A DNA stretch of 28,040 nt from JBCDGZ01 sp038750655 (GTDB lineage: Bacteria; Bacteroidota; Bacteroidia; Chitinophagales; Saprospiraceae): positions 1-28,040 of the forward strand of contig JBCDGZ010000109.1 of assembly GCA_038750655.1 (NCBI GenBank), in the 5' to 3' direction. A program made the translations under genes and the position numbers. A model generated the notes under the pieces. It made no database searches. It worked only from the letters and a program-made list of their open reading frames with translations, and was not told where the DNA came from. This document shows positions 16,043 through 24,905 of this stretch, in pieces. Each line of letters opens with the position of its first letter. Position 1 is the stretch's first letter.

Positions 16043-16948
16043 ATGTCCTCCGCTGCTTGGTCTGTCCTGAATTTGCTAAAAGAGAATGTCGTTTTTTCGG
16101 AATTAAGCCCGGAAGAGCTTGATCAAATCATAGGTATCACGGAAAGGAAGAGTTACCAACGCAATCAGCAGGTTTTTGCGCAGAATCAGGAAGCTCACTA
16201 CATGTTTATTGTCGAAGAAGGCGAGTTTGTGCTTAGTCTACACAATAGCGAGCTTAAGACTTTCAAAAGAGGGCATCTTTTTGGGGAAATAGGAATCATT
16301 AATAAGGACCTACGGACGGCGGGTGTACGCGCCAAATCGGCCGCTGCGGCCTACGCCATCTCCGGTGAAAAGCTCTTCAATACCGAAATTATCCCCGCTA
16401 CCACCTCCCTCAAAGTCATTCGGGCCTTAGCAGTGAAGATTACCAATTATCTGCGCTCCCGCGAACAAACGCCGACTTCGGCGCTGATTCGGGAAGGAGA
16501 AACGGAGCATGTGGAGTTCAAATCGTCTCTGCGCTGGAATACGCATATCAACAAGAAGGATCAGGCCATTGAGCATGCGGCACTGAAGACCATTGCGGCT
16601 TTTTTGAACGCCGAAGGCGGTACGCTGCTGATCGGGGTGAATGATGAGGGGGAAATACTGGGACTGAAGGCCGACCAGTTTCAGAACGAGGATAAGATGC
16701 TGCTGCACCTCACCAAACTGATCAAAGATCGCATCGGTACCATCTTTACTTCCTTTATTAATGCGGAAATCGAACCCATTGGCGGCAAACAAGTGCTGCG
16801 GATCGACTGCGAGCCGGCCACTTTGCCTGCATATTTAAAAGACAAAAACAACGAAATATTCTACGTACGGACCGGACCGGCCACAACAGCCATGAGAGTC
16901 AGCAAAATCTTCGATTATATTAAGCTGCGCTTCGAACATCGGCCCTAA
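16043..16948 (+). CDS. Cyclic-nucleotide-binding domain fused to AlbA_2 (Schlafen-type) domain
   Basis: The 301-residue soluble protein has an N-terminal cNMP-binding domain (about 10-138) with a phosphate-binding cassette FGEIGIINKDLRTAGV (80-95), including the Glu82 and Arg91 positions expected for ligand contact. It has no helix-turn-helix. A short linker leads to an AlbA_2/Schlafen domain (about 152-285): EHVEFKSSLRWN, KTIAAFLNAEGGTLLIGVND and EIFYVRTGPATTAM. AlbA_2 domains contact nucleic acids and occur in Schlafen-like RNases and regulators. The fusion suggests a ligand-gated nucleic-acid binding or processing protein. The AAA ATPase segment found in larger Schlafen-like proteins is absent. 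It is probably co-transcribed with the PyrR-like gene 39 nt upstream. Domain identities are firm, function is inference. Confidence 0.85.
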   Translation: MSSAAWSVLNLLKENVVFSELSPEELDQIIGITERKSYQRNQQVFAQNQEAHYMFIVEEGEFVLSLHNSELKTFKRGHLFGEIGIINKDLRTAGVRAKSAAAAYAISGEKLFNTEIIPATTSLKVIRALAVKITNYLRSREQTPTSALIREGETEHVEFKSSLRWNTHINKKDQAIEHAALKTIAAFLNAEGGTLLIGVNDEGEILGLKADQFQNEDKMLLHLTKLIKDRIGTIFTSFINAEIEPIGGKQVLRIDCEPATLPAYLKDKNNEIFYVRTGPATTAMRVSKIFDYIKLRFEHRP

Positions 16949-17074
16949 ATGTTAAAATAAACCCCTCAATCGAATTTAGCCTCCTTTTGGTCGATCCATC
17001 TCCCGATTCCTAAGCAAATCCCCACATCTTGCCCAGGTCAGTACAATTTTGTCATTAAACAAAACCTAACGATC

Positions 17075-17365
17075 ATGGCAAATTACATGTATGAAAACAG
17101 TAACACCAAGGCTTTCTACAACTTGGGATGGATCGCCTTCGCCATTTCTTTCATCGGAATGGCCTTAGGCTTGACTTACCTGGATGCTCCCTTCTCTATG
17201 AAGGGCTTTCTGGGCATGTCGTACCTCTTTAGCGTCACCTCCTGCTTTGTGGTGGCCAAAGTCGTTCGCGATCGCCACGAGGCCGATCGCCTCATCAACA
17301 AGGTCGAAAATGCGAAGACCGAAAAATTATTAAACGAGTACACTGAACCCTTAAAAGTGCATTAA
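17075..17365 (+). CDS. YiaA/YiaB-like two-helix inner membrane protein
   Basis: The 96-residue protein fits the YiaAB domain. It has TNLG-like AFYNLGWIAFAISFIGMALGL (helix 1, about 14-36), a KGFLGMSYLF turn into helix 2 (about 47-65), and a charged KVVRDRHEADRL cytoplasmic tail. Family members are small inner-membrane proteins of unknown function. It ends 28 nt before a strong bidirectional hairpin. It has its own 126-nt leader, so it may be transcribed separately from the upstream gene. Confidence 0.75.
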   Translation: MANYMYENSNTKAFYNLGWIAFAISFIGMALGLTYLDAPFSMKGFLGMSYLFSVTSCFVVAKVVRDRHEADRLINKVENAKTEKLLNEYTEPLKVH

Positions 17366-17393
17366 GCAGCGCCTAAATCGCGCTAAATAATTA

Positions 17394-17421
17394 CGCCCAT
17401 TCGGTCTTCACCGAATGGGCG
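17394..17421. terminator. Bidirectional terminator hairpin between convergent genes
   Basis: CGCCCATTCGGT (17394-17405), loop CTTC, ACCGAATGGGCG (17410-17421) form a perfect 12-bp stem with a tetraloop. It is followed by CAGTTATTTTATC on the plus strand and by TAATTATTTAG on the minus strand. It lies between the ends of the YiaA/B gene and the lamin-tail T9SS gene and can serve both. Confidence 0.8.
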
Positions 17422-17452
17422 CAGTTATTTTATCATCAAATCTAGTAGCGAA

Positions 17453-20056
17453 TTACTCAATTACGACTCGATCCGACCAAATCCGATTGCCTTTTCGGAA
17501 GGTAATGGTGTAAATACTGGTCGGTAAGCCGCTCACGATGATCTCTTGGAAAGTACTGGGCTCTTGTACTCTAATCATCTCCTGCCCCAATACATTACTG
17601 ATAATAACATCATCCAGATCTACCTGCGATTCTATCCAGATTACTTCATTGGCTGGATTTGGGAAAAAGCGTACCTGCTGCCCCAGAGAGCGATCCACGA
17701 CGCTGGTGACGGGGCTAATATCGCGGGCATAGCGCGGTAGCAGCTGGTATCCGCCGGTTGGAGGGTTGTCGGTATCAAACTGTCCACCAATCCCGGTAAT
17801 GAAATAAATAGCTCCGGGGATTGTTGTTTCGTTAAACAGATCAATATCATTATCAATCCGTACCAAAAAGGTATCTTGGTCTTGATTAGCAAAACGCACA
17901 TTAAAGCCCGATCCTGCGCCTGGCGTCCATTCACTAGAATCTACAATACTCACAAATCCAATCGTTACCAGTTCGGACTCCGTTCTTTCACTCAACTCTG
18001 TAACGGACATAGGGTTCACTAGTGAATTACCTTGAGAATTGCGGATAATGGTATCAGGCAGCATCTGAGCCAAGCCGTTAAAGTTGCCGATGGTACCGGA
18101 AATAGTCACCTCGTCCCCCTCAGTAACCTCGTAGTACTCAATATCAAAATCAAATACGGCGATGCCACCGGTGGCATCGATCATGGTAAACTGAACGCCG
18201 GGGCCGCCGCGTAGGTCAACGCCGTGAACGATACCTTTCAAGGTGCAAGTGGCACCTAGCGAATCGGTAATTCCATCATCATTATCATCACTAGTGATCA
18301 AATCAATATCGTAAAGCGGGAATTCTGGCTCACAGCCTACATTGATCCGAACGACGGCAGTATCACAACTGAAGGCATCACAGACCTCGTAGGAGACGAC
18401 ATCCTGACCACAAAAAGCCTGTGGTGGGGTGTAGCGCAATACATTAGTGGGGACAATACTAGCCGAACCCAAGGGCGGAGGAGCAATCAAACGGAGGCTC
18501 GTAACGCTGTTGGGAAGGACATCATTGGAGAGTACAGCGATGTTGATTTCGGTTTCAAAAGGGGTATTGCCCTCATCGTCAACGGCGATCAGTTCGCTGG
18601 GTGGAGTAACGGAATAGGCGCAGATGGGCATGGGGTTGCCGGTGGCGGCGTTGGTAGCGAAGCCTAGCAGGGCACCGACACCACTGTATTGCCAGTTGTC
18701 GGGGTTGAAGGTGGAGCCGTCGGCGGTGGTGCCGCTGCGGCGGTAAGCCCAACCGTCTAAGTAGTCCCAAACCTCACCACTGCCATCCATATTAATATCT
18801 CCAAAAACATCGATCACCTGGCTATTTTCGAAAAGCTCAATGGCATCGTCGCCGTTGATGGACATGGCCCCAGATTCGTAGTCGGCAGCAAATCCAAAGA
18901 ATGCCTCGAAGTCGGCCTGATCATCTGTAATGTAGATACAATCGCCCGCCGTGGCGCTTACGCCCGCCGGGAAAGAAAATTCTTCATTGTCCGTCCCCAG
19001 TCCATTATTCGCAGAACCCAAACCGTAGTTTCCAATATCATCAATATCTTCCAAGACATACAGCTCGACGCCTTTTGCCCCAGCACCAGCGGGTTGGCTA
19101 TCAAAAATACCAGTAATGATCATTTTACGCTCCAAGGGGCGGTCATTATCATTGATGGTCACCATATGACTCCCTCCGTTTGGATAAATTCTAGTCAAGG
19201 TCGAAGAGCCTACAGAAAGGGTAAGTCCTGCTATTTCAACAGGTTCCTCATCCGTATCATCTACAACTACAAATTCGAATAAAAGGGTATCCTCAATAGC
19301 ATTATCAGGAATATCAATAGACATCGAAGGGAGCGTAAAATCACTACCCTGTGTGGCAGTTGAAGCAACATCAACGCCAACGTCTAAAGTAGTGGCCTCA
19401 CTGCCATTGCCGCTACCTCGGTAGGTAACGACTTGAATGAAGAAAGCACCTTCATCCTCATTAACGGTAGTCTCAGAGAAATTGAAGCTCACATATGGCG
19501 TGATGCTACAGCTTGGTGTGCTGCCGGGGCTAGCCAGAATGGAAGTACCAGATATATCTACCCCCGTATCATCAAAGCTAGGGTACCAGCTCTCAGACAG
19601 ACTATTGTCCGCATTCAGATCGCAAAGCACCAGGGAAGAACCTTCGCCGCCGGCTTGAACGGGCCACGGAAAGTTATTATCATATTCAACAGCATCAACG
19701 ACATTACTACTGGCGTCTACCAGTGTAATTTGCTCTCCACCGTTAACCAATGCTCCATTGTCCCACTGACGGGCCGTGATCCCAAATTGCCGCTGCATGG
19801 CCGCAGAGTCCAAGGCAATCACCAGAGTACTACCAGCATCGAGGCTGATATTGGGAAAATTGTATTCGACTCCTCTAGAAAAAGAATAGCCCGTAAGGTC
19901 GATAGCGGCATTTCCTTTATTGTAGAGTTCGATAAATTCCAGCGAATCCGTTCCGGGATTATTGTAATTGATTTCCGAGATAATTAAATCGGTTTGCGCG
20001 GAGGCAGCATAGAAGCCTGCCAGGAGCAAGCCAATAAAGAGTAAGCGTTGAAACAT
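17453..20056 (-). CDS. Secreted lamin-tail/Calx-beta/OB-fold protein with T9SS sorting domain
   Basis: The 867-residue precursor has a signal peptide (1-20) and a lamin-tail domain (about 22-180; DLIISEINYNNPG, EFIELYNKG). A Calx-beta domain (187-305; TVNEDEGAFFIQV) follows, then a second lamin-tail-like domain of another subtype (311-480; GVELYVLEDIDD, FGDINMDGSG, DGWAYRR). A cadherin-like or Big_9-type domain (488-573; YEVCDAFSCDTAVV), an OB-fold region similar to DUF5689/YhcR types (580-783) and a T9SS domain (793-867; FFPNPANEVIWIES) complete it. Lamin-tail plus OB-fold is the accessory architecture of secreted nucleases such as ExeM, but no nuclease domain is present. It is probably a surface protein that binds nucleic acid, carbohydrate or calcium (inference). 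It is divergent from the TonB receptor gene. Confidence 0.88.
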   Translation of the reverse strand: MFQRLLFIGLLLAGFYAASAQTDLIISEINYNNPGTDSLEFIELYNKGNAAIDLTGYSFSRGVEYNFPNISLDAGSTLVIALDSAAMQRQFGITARQWDNGALVNGGEQITLVDASSNVVDAVEYDNNFPWPVQAGGEGSSLVLCDLNADNSLSESWYPSFDDTGVDISGTSILASPGSTPSCSITPYVSFNFSETTVNEDEGAFFIQVVTYRGSGNGSEATTLDVGVDVASTATQGSDFTLPSMSIDIPDNAIEDTLLFEFVVVDDTDEEPVEIAGLTLSVGSSTLTRIYPNGGSHMVTINDNDRPLERKMIITGIFDSQPAGAGAKGVELYVLEDIDDIGNYGLGSANNGLGTDNEEFSFPAGVSATAGDCIYITDDQADFEAFFGFAADYESGAMSINGDDAIELFENSQVIDVFGDINMDGSGEVWDYLDGWAYRRSGTTADGSTFNPDNWQYSGVGALLGFATNAATGNPMPICAYSVTPPSELIAVDDEGNTPFETEINIAVLSNDVLPNSVTSLRLIAPPPLGSASIVPTNVLRYTPPQAFCGQDVVSYEVCDAFSCDTAVVRINVGCEPEFPLYDIDLITSDDNDDGITDSLGATCTLKGIVHGVDLRGGPGVQFTMIDATGGIAVFDFDIEYYEVTEGDEVTISGTIGNFNGLAQMLPDTIIRNSQGNSLVNPMSVTELSERTESELVTIGFVSIVDSSEWTPGAGSGFNVRFANQDQDTFLVRIDNDIDLFNETTIPGAIYFITGIGGQFDTDNPPTGGYQLLPRYARDISPVTSVVDRSLGQQVRFFPNPANEVIWIESQVDLDDVIISNVLGQEMIRVQEPSTFQEIIVSGLPTSIYTITFRKGNRIWSDRVVIE

Positions 20057-20238
20057 AGGCTTTAAATTTAGTCCACAGAAAAAATGATGGGCAAATTTAG
20101 CCTTTTATCTGAGGAATTAAGCTAATGTGATCCTCGAAATCCGCTTGTTTAGCATCAATACAGCGAATTTTTGCAAATCCTTTAATTTCCCCCCAGTAAG
20201 TTTAAACAAAATTCAACCTCTGTTAACATTAGCTTTAG

Positions 20239-20246
20239 TAGCTTTG
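20239..20246 (+). promoter_or_regulatory. Candidate -7 box (TAGCTTTG) for the TonB receptor gene
   Basis: TAGCTTTG exactly fits the Bacteroidota TAnnTTTG -7 consensus and lies 64 nt upstream of ATG 20310, giving an untranslated leader of about 55-60 nt. A TTTG -33 element is not obvious at the expected spacing, so the call is moderate. Confidence 0.4.
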
Positions 20247-20309
20247 CCCTCAAGTTCATTAACTAGTTGACTTTTATAACTCATTTCTTCAATTAAAATT
20301 TTCATTTTT

Positions 20310-23300
20310 ATGAAACAGCCGTACTTGTACAAGTTATTATGCTGTTTAGCGGCAACATTGCTCATCCAGGCCTCTGTCCTTGCTCAGGGGGTGACTACTT
20401 CTGCCATCAATGGTAGAGTAATTGACGATCAGGGCGAAGACCTGATTGGAGCAAATGTCGTAGCTACACACACGCCTACAGGTTCCGTTTATGGCGGCGT
20501 TACTGATCTGGAGGGATTTTTCCGTATCCCAAACATGAAAGTTGGTGGTCCTTACACCATCCAAATTACTTACACAGGCTACGAAGATTTTGTCAAAGAA
20601 AACGTCTATTTGGCGCTCGGTCAATCCTTCCGACTCAAGGTGACTATGCAGAATACTGCCTATGAGCTGGAAAGCGCCATCGTTTTAGCTTTACAGAACG
20701 ATGTATTCGATGGCAACAGAACGGGCCAGGAATCCATCATCGACGAACGGACAATCAACGACATTCCGACTATTTCCAGAGCAATTGGCGACTATGCCCG
20801 TTTCAACCCACTGGCCAACATCTCAGAAGATGATGATGGTTTTGAAATTTCTCTGGCGGGTCAAAACAACCGCTTCAATGCCATCTACATTGATGGTGCG
20901 ATCAACAACGATGCCTTTGGTCTGTCGGGTTCTGGTACCAACGGTGGTCAGACTGGGGTACAGCCCATCAGTATTGATGCCATCGAGCAGTTCCAGGTTT
21001 CTGTTGCGCCTTTTGATGTTCGCCAAAGTGGCTTCGCCGGTGGTGCCATCAATGCCGTAACGCGCTCTGGTACCAACGAAATTGAAGGTTCTGCTTACTA
21101 CTTCCTCAGAAATCAAAGCCTAGCTGGTAAAACACCTACGGATGATGGGGACTTGGAACGCGAAAGACTGGCCGATTTTACGGCGCAAACCTATGGTTTT
21201 CGTCTCGGTGGTCCTATCATTAAGAATAAGCTGTTCTTCTTTGTCAATGCGGAACTGCAAAGAGATGAAACGCCTCAGCCCTTCGATGTTAACACCTACC
21301 GTGGCAACGCAGATGCGGCTACGATCCAGCAAGTGGCAAGTGCAGTTAATGAGCGTTTTGGCTATGACGTAGGAACTTTTGACAATAATACGGCTTCTCT
21401 GGATAGTGAGAAATTTCTGGCCAAACTTGATTACAACATCAATCGCGACCACAAGCTGACCCTGCGTCACTCCTACGTAAAGTCCGAAAATCTGGAAGCT
21501 CGTAACTCTTCAACAGGATCGATCAACTTCATCAATGGTTCTGAGTTCTTTGTCTCTACCACCAACTCTACTGCACTGGAACTGTCCAGTATCTTTGGTG
21601 CAAACTTCTCAAACAACTTGACCATTGGTGCAACCATCGTACGAGATGACCGTGATCCATCTGGTAGTCCTTTCCCAACGGTATTCCTGGAGGATGGCAA
21701 CAACGGCGTGTTCAACTTAGGTGCAGAACGTTTCTCTACAGCGAACCTCCTCAACCAAGACATCTTCACCTTGAACAACAACTTCAACTGGTACAGAGGG
21801 AAGCACAACCTCCTTTTTGGAGTTAATGTAGAATATTTCAGCGCCGGTAACCTCTTCATTCGCAACAACTTCGGTCGTTACCGCTGGTTTGATGACGATG
21901 ATGCTGGTACTACTGGTGTACAACAGTTCCTCGCTGGTGATCCTGCCTCTGAATTTGAGCGCAGCTTCTCTCAGGTTGACAATGTAACGGGTGATGATTC
22001 TGATGCGATTGCTGAATTCTCTCAGATGCAGTTTGGTCTGTACGTGCAGGATGAATTCCAGGCAACAGACAACCTTAAGATAACTGGTGGTCTGCGTGTG
22101 GACTTCCCACTGTGGTTGGACGATCAGCCCGTAAATGAGGAGTTCAACAACACTACTATTCCTCTAATCGAAGCCGAAGGTTATGACCTTCAAGGGGCTA
22201 GAACCGGTAGTTTTATCGGTACGCAGCTCATGTTCTCTCCTCGTGTTGGCTTCAATTATGACATCAATGGCAACAAGACGACTCAGCTACGCGGTGGTAT
22301 TGGCGTCTTCACTAGCCGTATTCCTTTGGTATGGCCAGGCGGTGCCTTCAACAACTACGGTTTCAATATCGGTGAGGTGAGTGCTGAAAATGTACCGCTG
22401 AATCCAGATGTAAACAACCAGATTCCTGGCGAAATTGATCCAAGAAGCCCAGAAGCTTCAGGTCAGGTTGATCTGTTTGCCGACGATTTCAAGCTGCCAC
22501 AGGTACTGAAGGTGAACCTCGCAGTTGACCAGAAATTGCCTTGGGGCTTAGTAGGTACAGTTGAAGGTTTGTTCACCAAAGTCATCAATGGTGTTCGCTA
22601 CCAGAACCTCAATATCAAGCAGTCCAGACGTAGCCTTGATACACCAAATGATACTCGTCCACTCTTCGAAGGCACACAAGCGGCCTTCGGCGACGATGTT
22701 ATCGATCCAACGTATACCTACATCATGCTGGCCAGCAACACCAGCAAAGGATACTCTTACAATATCGCAGGTACACTGACTAAGAACTTCAAGAATGGCT
22801 TCAACGGTGCTGTTTCTTACTCTTACGGCGATTCTTATACCCTCTTCGACGGTACGTCTTCACAGAACAACTCGCAGTGGAGAGGCTACTACAACGTTAA
22901 TGGCCGTAACTTAGAAGGAGATGTTATGCGCTCTGGCTTCGCCGCCGGCCACCGCCTCTTCGGTCAAGTTGCCTACGAAATCGACTACCTCGATCACCTC
23001 AAGTCCAAGTTCTCACTGAACTTCAACCTGCAAAATGGTGGCTTCTACACTTACGTCATCGGTGCTAGAAACTTCAACTTTGTGGATGATGGTGGATTTG
23101 ACAACAACGAGCTGCTCTACGTTCCTAACTCTCTAGAAGAAATTCCGCTGGTTGACCTCGAATACGAAGGACAAACTTATACTCCAGAGCAGCAGTGGAA
23201 GTTCTTGAATAACTTCATCAATGATGATGAATACCTGAGTGATCTTAGAGGAGAGTATACAGAACGTAACGGCGCTAGACTGCCTATGGAATTCACTATG

Positions 23301-23621
23301 GACTTCCGCTTCTTGCAAGATTTTTACATCAAAACTGCTGATGGTAAAAGAAATACCCTCCAGTTATCTCTGGATATTTTCAACCTCACCAATCTGATCA
23401 ATAAGGATTGGGGACGCAGACGTTTTGCAGGTAGCTTCGGCAACTACAACCTGATCGACCTGGACAACCGTACTACTGGTTCAAATAATACGCCTGAGTA
23501 TACGATTAATACCGACATCATTGATGGTCTCCAACCTTGGGACGACAACATCGACGATTCTGGTTTCCGTAGCTCCAGATGGCAGATGCAGGTTGGTCTG
23601 AGATACATTTTCGGCAACTAA
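20310..23621 (+). CDS. Oar-like TonB-dependent outer membrane receptor
   Basis: The 1103-residue protein has a signal peptide (1-26) and a carboxypeptidase-regulatory-like domain (about 31-115; AINGRVIDDQGEDLIGANV, TDLEGFFRIPN). A plug domain follows (about 140-255) with the Oar-type signature AGQNNRFNAIYIDGAINNDA (183-202) and VAPFDVRQSGFAGGAINAVT. A long beta-barrel (about 260-1103) closes it, ending in an aromatic-rich strand and LRYIFGN. Oar-like receptors form a TonB-dependent family abundant in Bacteroidota and myxobacteria. They are tied to protein or peptide handling, though substrates are mostly unknown. No SusD partner is adjacent, so this is not a canonical Sus polysaccharide locus. 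Codon choice is regular and the gene carries its own promoter and terminator, consistent with strong expression. Confidence 0.93.
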   Translation: MKQPYLYKLLCCLAATLLIQASVLAQGVTTSAINGRVIDDQGEDLIGANVVATHTPTGSVYGGVTDLEGFFRIPNMKVGGPYTIQITYTGYEDFVKENVYLALGQSFRLKVTMQNTAYELESAIVLALQNDVFDGNRTGQESIIDERTINDIPTISRAIGDYARFNPLANISEDDDGFEISLAGQNNRFNAIYIDGAINNDAFGLSGSGTNGGQTGVQPISIDAIEQFQVSVAPFDVRQSGFAGGAINAVTRSGTNEIEGSAYYFLRNQSLAGKTPTDDGDLERERLADFTAQTYGFRLGGPIIKNKLFFFVNAELQRDETPQPFDVNTYRGNADAATIQQVASAVNERFGYDVGTFDNNTASLDSEKFLAKLDYNINRDHKLTLRHSYVKSENLEARNSSTGSINFINGSEFFVSTTNSTALELSSIFGANFSNNLTIGATIVRDDRDPSGSPFPTVFLEDGNNGVFNLGAERFSTANLLNQDIFTLNNNFNWYRGKHNLLFGVNVEYFSAGNLFIRNNFGRYRWFDDDDAGTTGVQQFLAGDPASEFERSFSQVDNVTGDDSDAIAEFSQMQFGLYVQDEFQATDNLKITGGLRVDFPLWLDDQPVNEEFNNTTIPLIEAEGYDLQGARTGSFIGTQLMFSPRVGFNYDINGNKTTQLRGGIGVFTSRIPLVWPGGAFNNYGFNIGEVSAENVPLNPDVNNQIPGEIDPRSPEASGQVDLFADDFKLPQVLKVNLAVDQKLPWGLVGTVEGLFTKVINGVRYQNLNIKQSRRSLDTPNDTRPLFEGTQAAFGDDVIDPTYTYIMLASNTSKGYSYNIAGTLTKNFKNGFNGAVSYSYGDSYTLFDGTSSQNNSQWRGYYNVNGRNLEGDVMRSGFAAGHRLFGQVAYEIDYLDHLKSKFSLNFNLQNGGFYTYVIGARNFNFVDDGGFDNNELLYVPNSLEEIPLVDLEYEGQTYTPEQQWKFLNNFINDDEYLSDLRGEYTERNGARLPMEFTMDFRFLQDFYIKTADGKRNTLQLSLDIFNLTNLINKDWGRRRFAGSFGNYNLIDLDNRTTGSNNTPEYTINTDIIDGLQPWDDNIDDSGFRSSRWQMQVGLRYIFGN

Positions 23622-23649
23622 GCTGCTGATCGACTCATTGACCTGCCTT

Positions 23650-23687
23650 GGCCGGTATCGGGGACGCCCCTCGATACCGGCCTTTTT
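23650..23687 (+). terminator. Intrinsic terminator of the TonB receptor gene
   Basis: GGCCGGTATCG (23650-23660) pairs perfectly with CGATACCGGCC (23672-23682), and inner G-C pairs extend the stem. TTTTT follows at 23683-23687. It sits 28 nt after the receptor stop codon and separates it from the racemase operon. Confidence 0.9.
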
Positions 23688-23759
23688 AGTAGAAAATATG
23701 ACAAAAATAGTACAATGCAAACGCAAGACTAAGCTGTTTTTTTTCTTATATTCCGCTGA

Positions 23760-24905
23760 ATGCAAAACTACACACAGGAAAACATCACACTCAATTATTT
23801 AGAATTATACTGGCTCGATCTACCGCAAAAAAAAGTTTTTCAATCCGGGATCGGTACTAGGAAATCTAAAGAAACGCTTCTCATCAAGTGGGTAGATCAG
23901 GAAGGTCGAGCAGGCTACGGCGAATGCTCTTGCCGCCCCGATCCTTACTTCTCGGCGGAATTTCTGGAAGCAGCGGCGCTGGCCTTACAGCATTTCATTG
24001 CTCCGCAGCTCAAGGCAGCCCAGTCCTACGAGGAAGTGCTGCGCTTGATGCATAAAGTGAGGGGCTGGAATTTCATCAAGGCGGCTTTGGAAGCAGCGAT
24101 GCATCAAGTTGCCAAGCAATTACCGGGCTTTAAGCCTCTGGAGGAGCGACTAGCGATGGAAAAGACGGAAAAGGTGCCGGTAGGAATTTCGCTAGGAATT
24201 TATAAGGATAAAAATGAGTTCTACGAGGTTGTTGAAGAAGCCATTAGGGAGGGCTACCAGCGATTGAAGTTCAAAATTTCTCCCGCAGTAGACACTCGTT
24301 TTTTTGATCATATCAATGCCCTCTTATTTGACCAACAGGTCTATGTAAGCTTTGATGCCAACGGCAGTTTTGGGGAAGCCGACTTGGATAAACTGGCTTA
24401 CTTCGCTAATACTTATGAAGGTTGCATCGAGCAACCCACGCCTCCGGATCGCTTTGACTTACTGCTTCACGCCAAACGTCTGCACCCTCAATTGAAGGTC
24501 TGTTTTGACGAAGAAGTAGAACACATCGGCGACCTGGTTAAACTCCATTCTCTAAATATCATTGATGAACTCAACCTCAAAGTAGGTCGAGTCGGCGGAA
24601 TCAGCAGCAGCGTTCGCATTCTCAACTACTGCCATCAGCACGGCATCCCTTGCTGGATGGGAGGAATGTTCGAAACGGGGGTTGGCCGCTTGCAAAACCT
24701 GGAAATCGCGGCCTTTATGAATGGCGCTAGAGCACACGACCTCAGCCCGTCCAGCCGCTACTTTGAAGAGGACATCATCAGTCCCGAAATTGAGATGACC
24801 GGCGGATTTATTGATGTCGCCAAAGCTTTGAAAAATCAAATTGTAGAAGAAAAAATAGACCGATTTTCTAAAAAGAAGATGCAAATAAAAATCAATCCAT
24901 GCTAG
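23760..24905 (+). CDS. N-acylamino-acid racemase / o-succinylbenzoate synthase family enzyme (enolase superfamily)
   Basis: The 381-residue protein has the enolase-superfamily capping domain (about 10-135; GRAGYGECSCRPDPY) and barrel. Catalytic residues are all in place: Lys170-x-Lys172 (KFKI), metal ligands Asp199 (FDAN), Glu224 (CIEQP) and Asp250 (CFDE), and Lys274 (LNLK). Their spacing is within one residue of the Amycolatopsis N-acylamino-acid racemase. The 299-310 motif WMGGMFETGVGR and the DLSPSSRYFEEDI segment are typical of the OSBS/NSAR branch rather than dipeptide epimerases. No menaquinone gene is nearby, and the next genes act on N-acyl amino acids, so racemisation of N-acyl (perhaps N-succinyl) amino acids is favoured over MenC. 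Its stop overlaps the next start by 7 nt, implying translational coupling. Confidence 0.85.
   Translation: MQNYTQENITLNYLELYWLDLPQKKVFQSGIGTRKSKETLLIKWVDQEGRAGYGECSCRPDPYFSAEFLEAAALALQHFIAPQLKAAQSYEEVLRLMHKVRGWNFIKAALEAAMHQVAKQLPGFKPLEERLAMEKTEKVPVGISLGIYKDKNEFYEVVEEAIREGYQRLKFKISPAVDTRFFDHINALLFDQQVYVSFDANGSFGEADLDKLAYFANTYEGCIEQPTPPDRFDLLLHAKRLHPQLKVCFDEEVEHIGDLVKLHSLNIIDELNLKVGRVGGISSSVRILNYCHQHGIPCWMGGMFETGVGRLQNLEIAAFMNGARAHDLSPSSRYFEEDIISPEIEMTGGFIDVAKALKNQIVEEKIDRFSKKKMQIKINPC

Noticed and set aside
19433..19987. Long open frame (184 codons) on the plus strand inside the lamin-tail gene
   Set aside because: It is antisense to a clearly real coding region, has no recognisable domain or plausible composition, and its openness follows from the codon usage of the opposite strand.
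20310..23621. Sus-type polysaccharide utilisation locus around the TonB receptor
   Set aside because: There is no SusD-like lipoprotein, glycoside hydrolase or sulfatase next to it, and the plug signature is Oar-like rather than SusC-like.
23760..24905. MenC (o-succinylbenzoate synthase of menaquinone synthesis) as the primary function
   Set aside because: The fold and motifs allow it, but no menaquinone gene is nearby and the gene is coupled to N-acyl amino acid enzymes. The possibility is kept only as an alternative activity.
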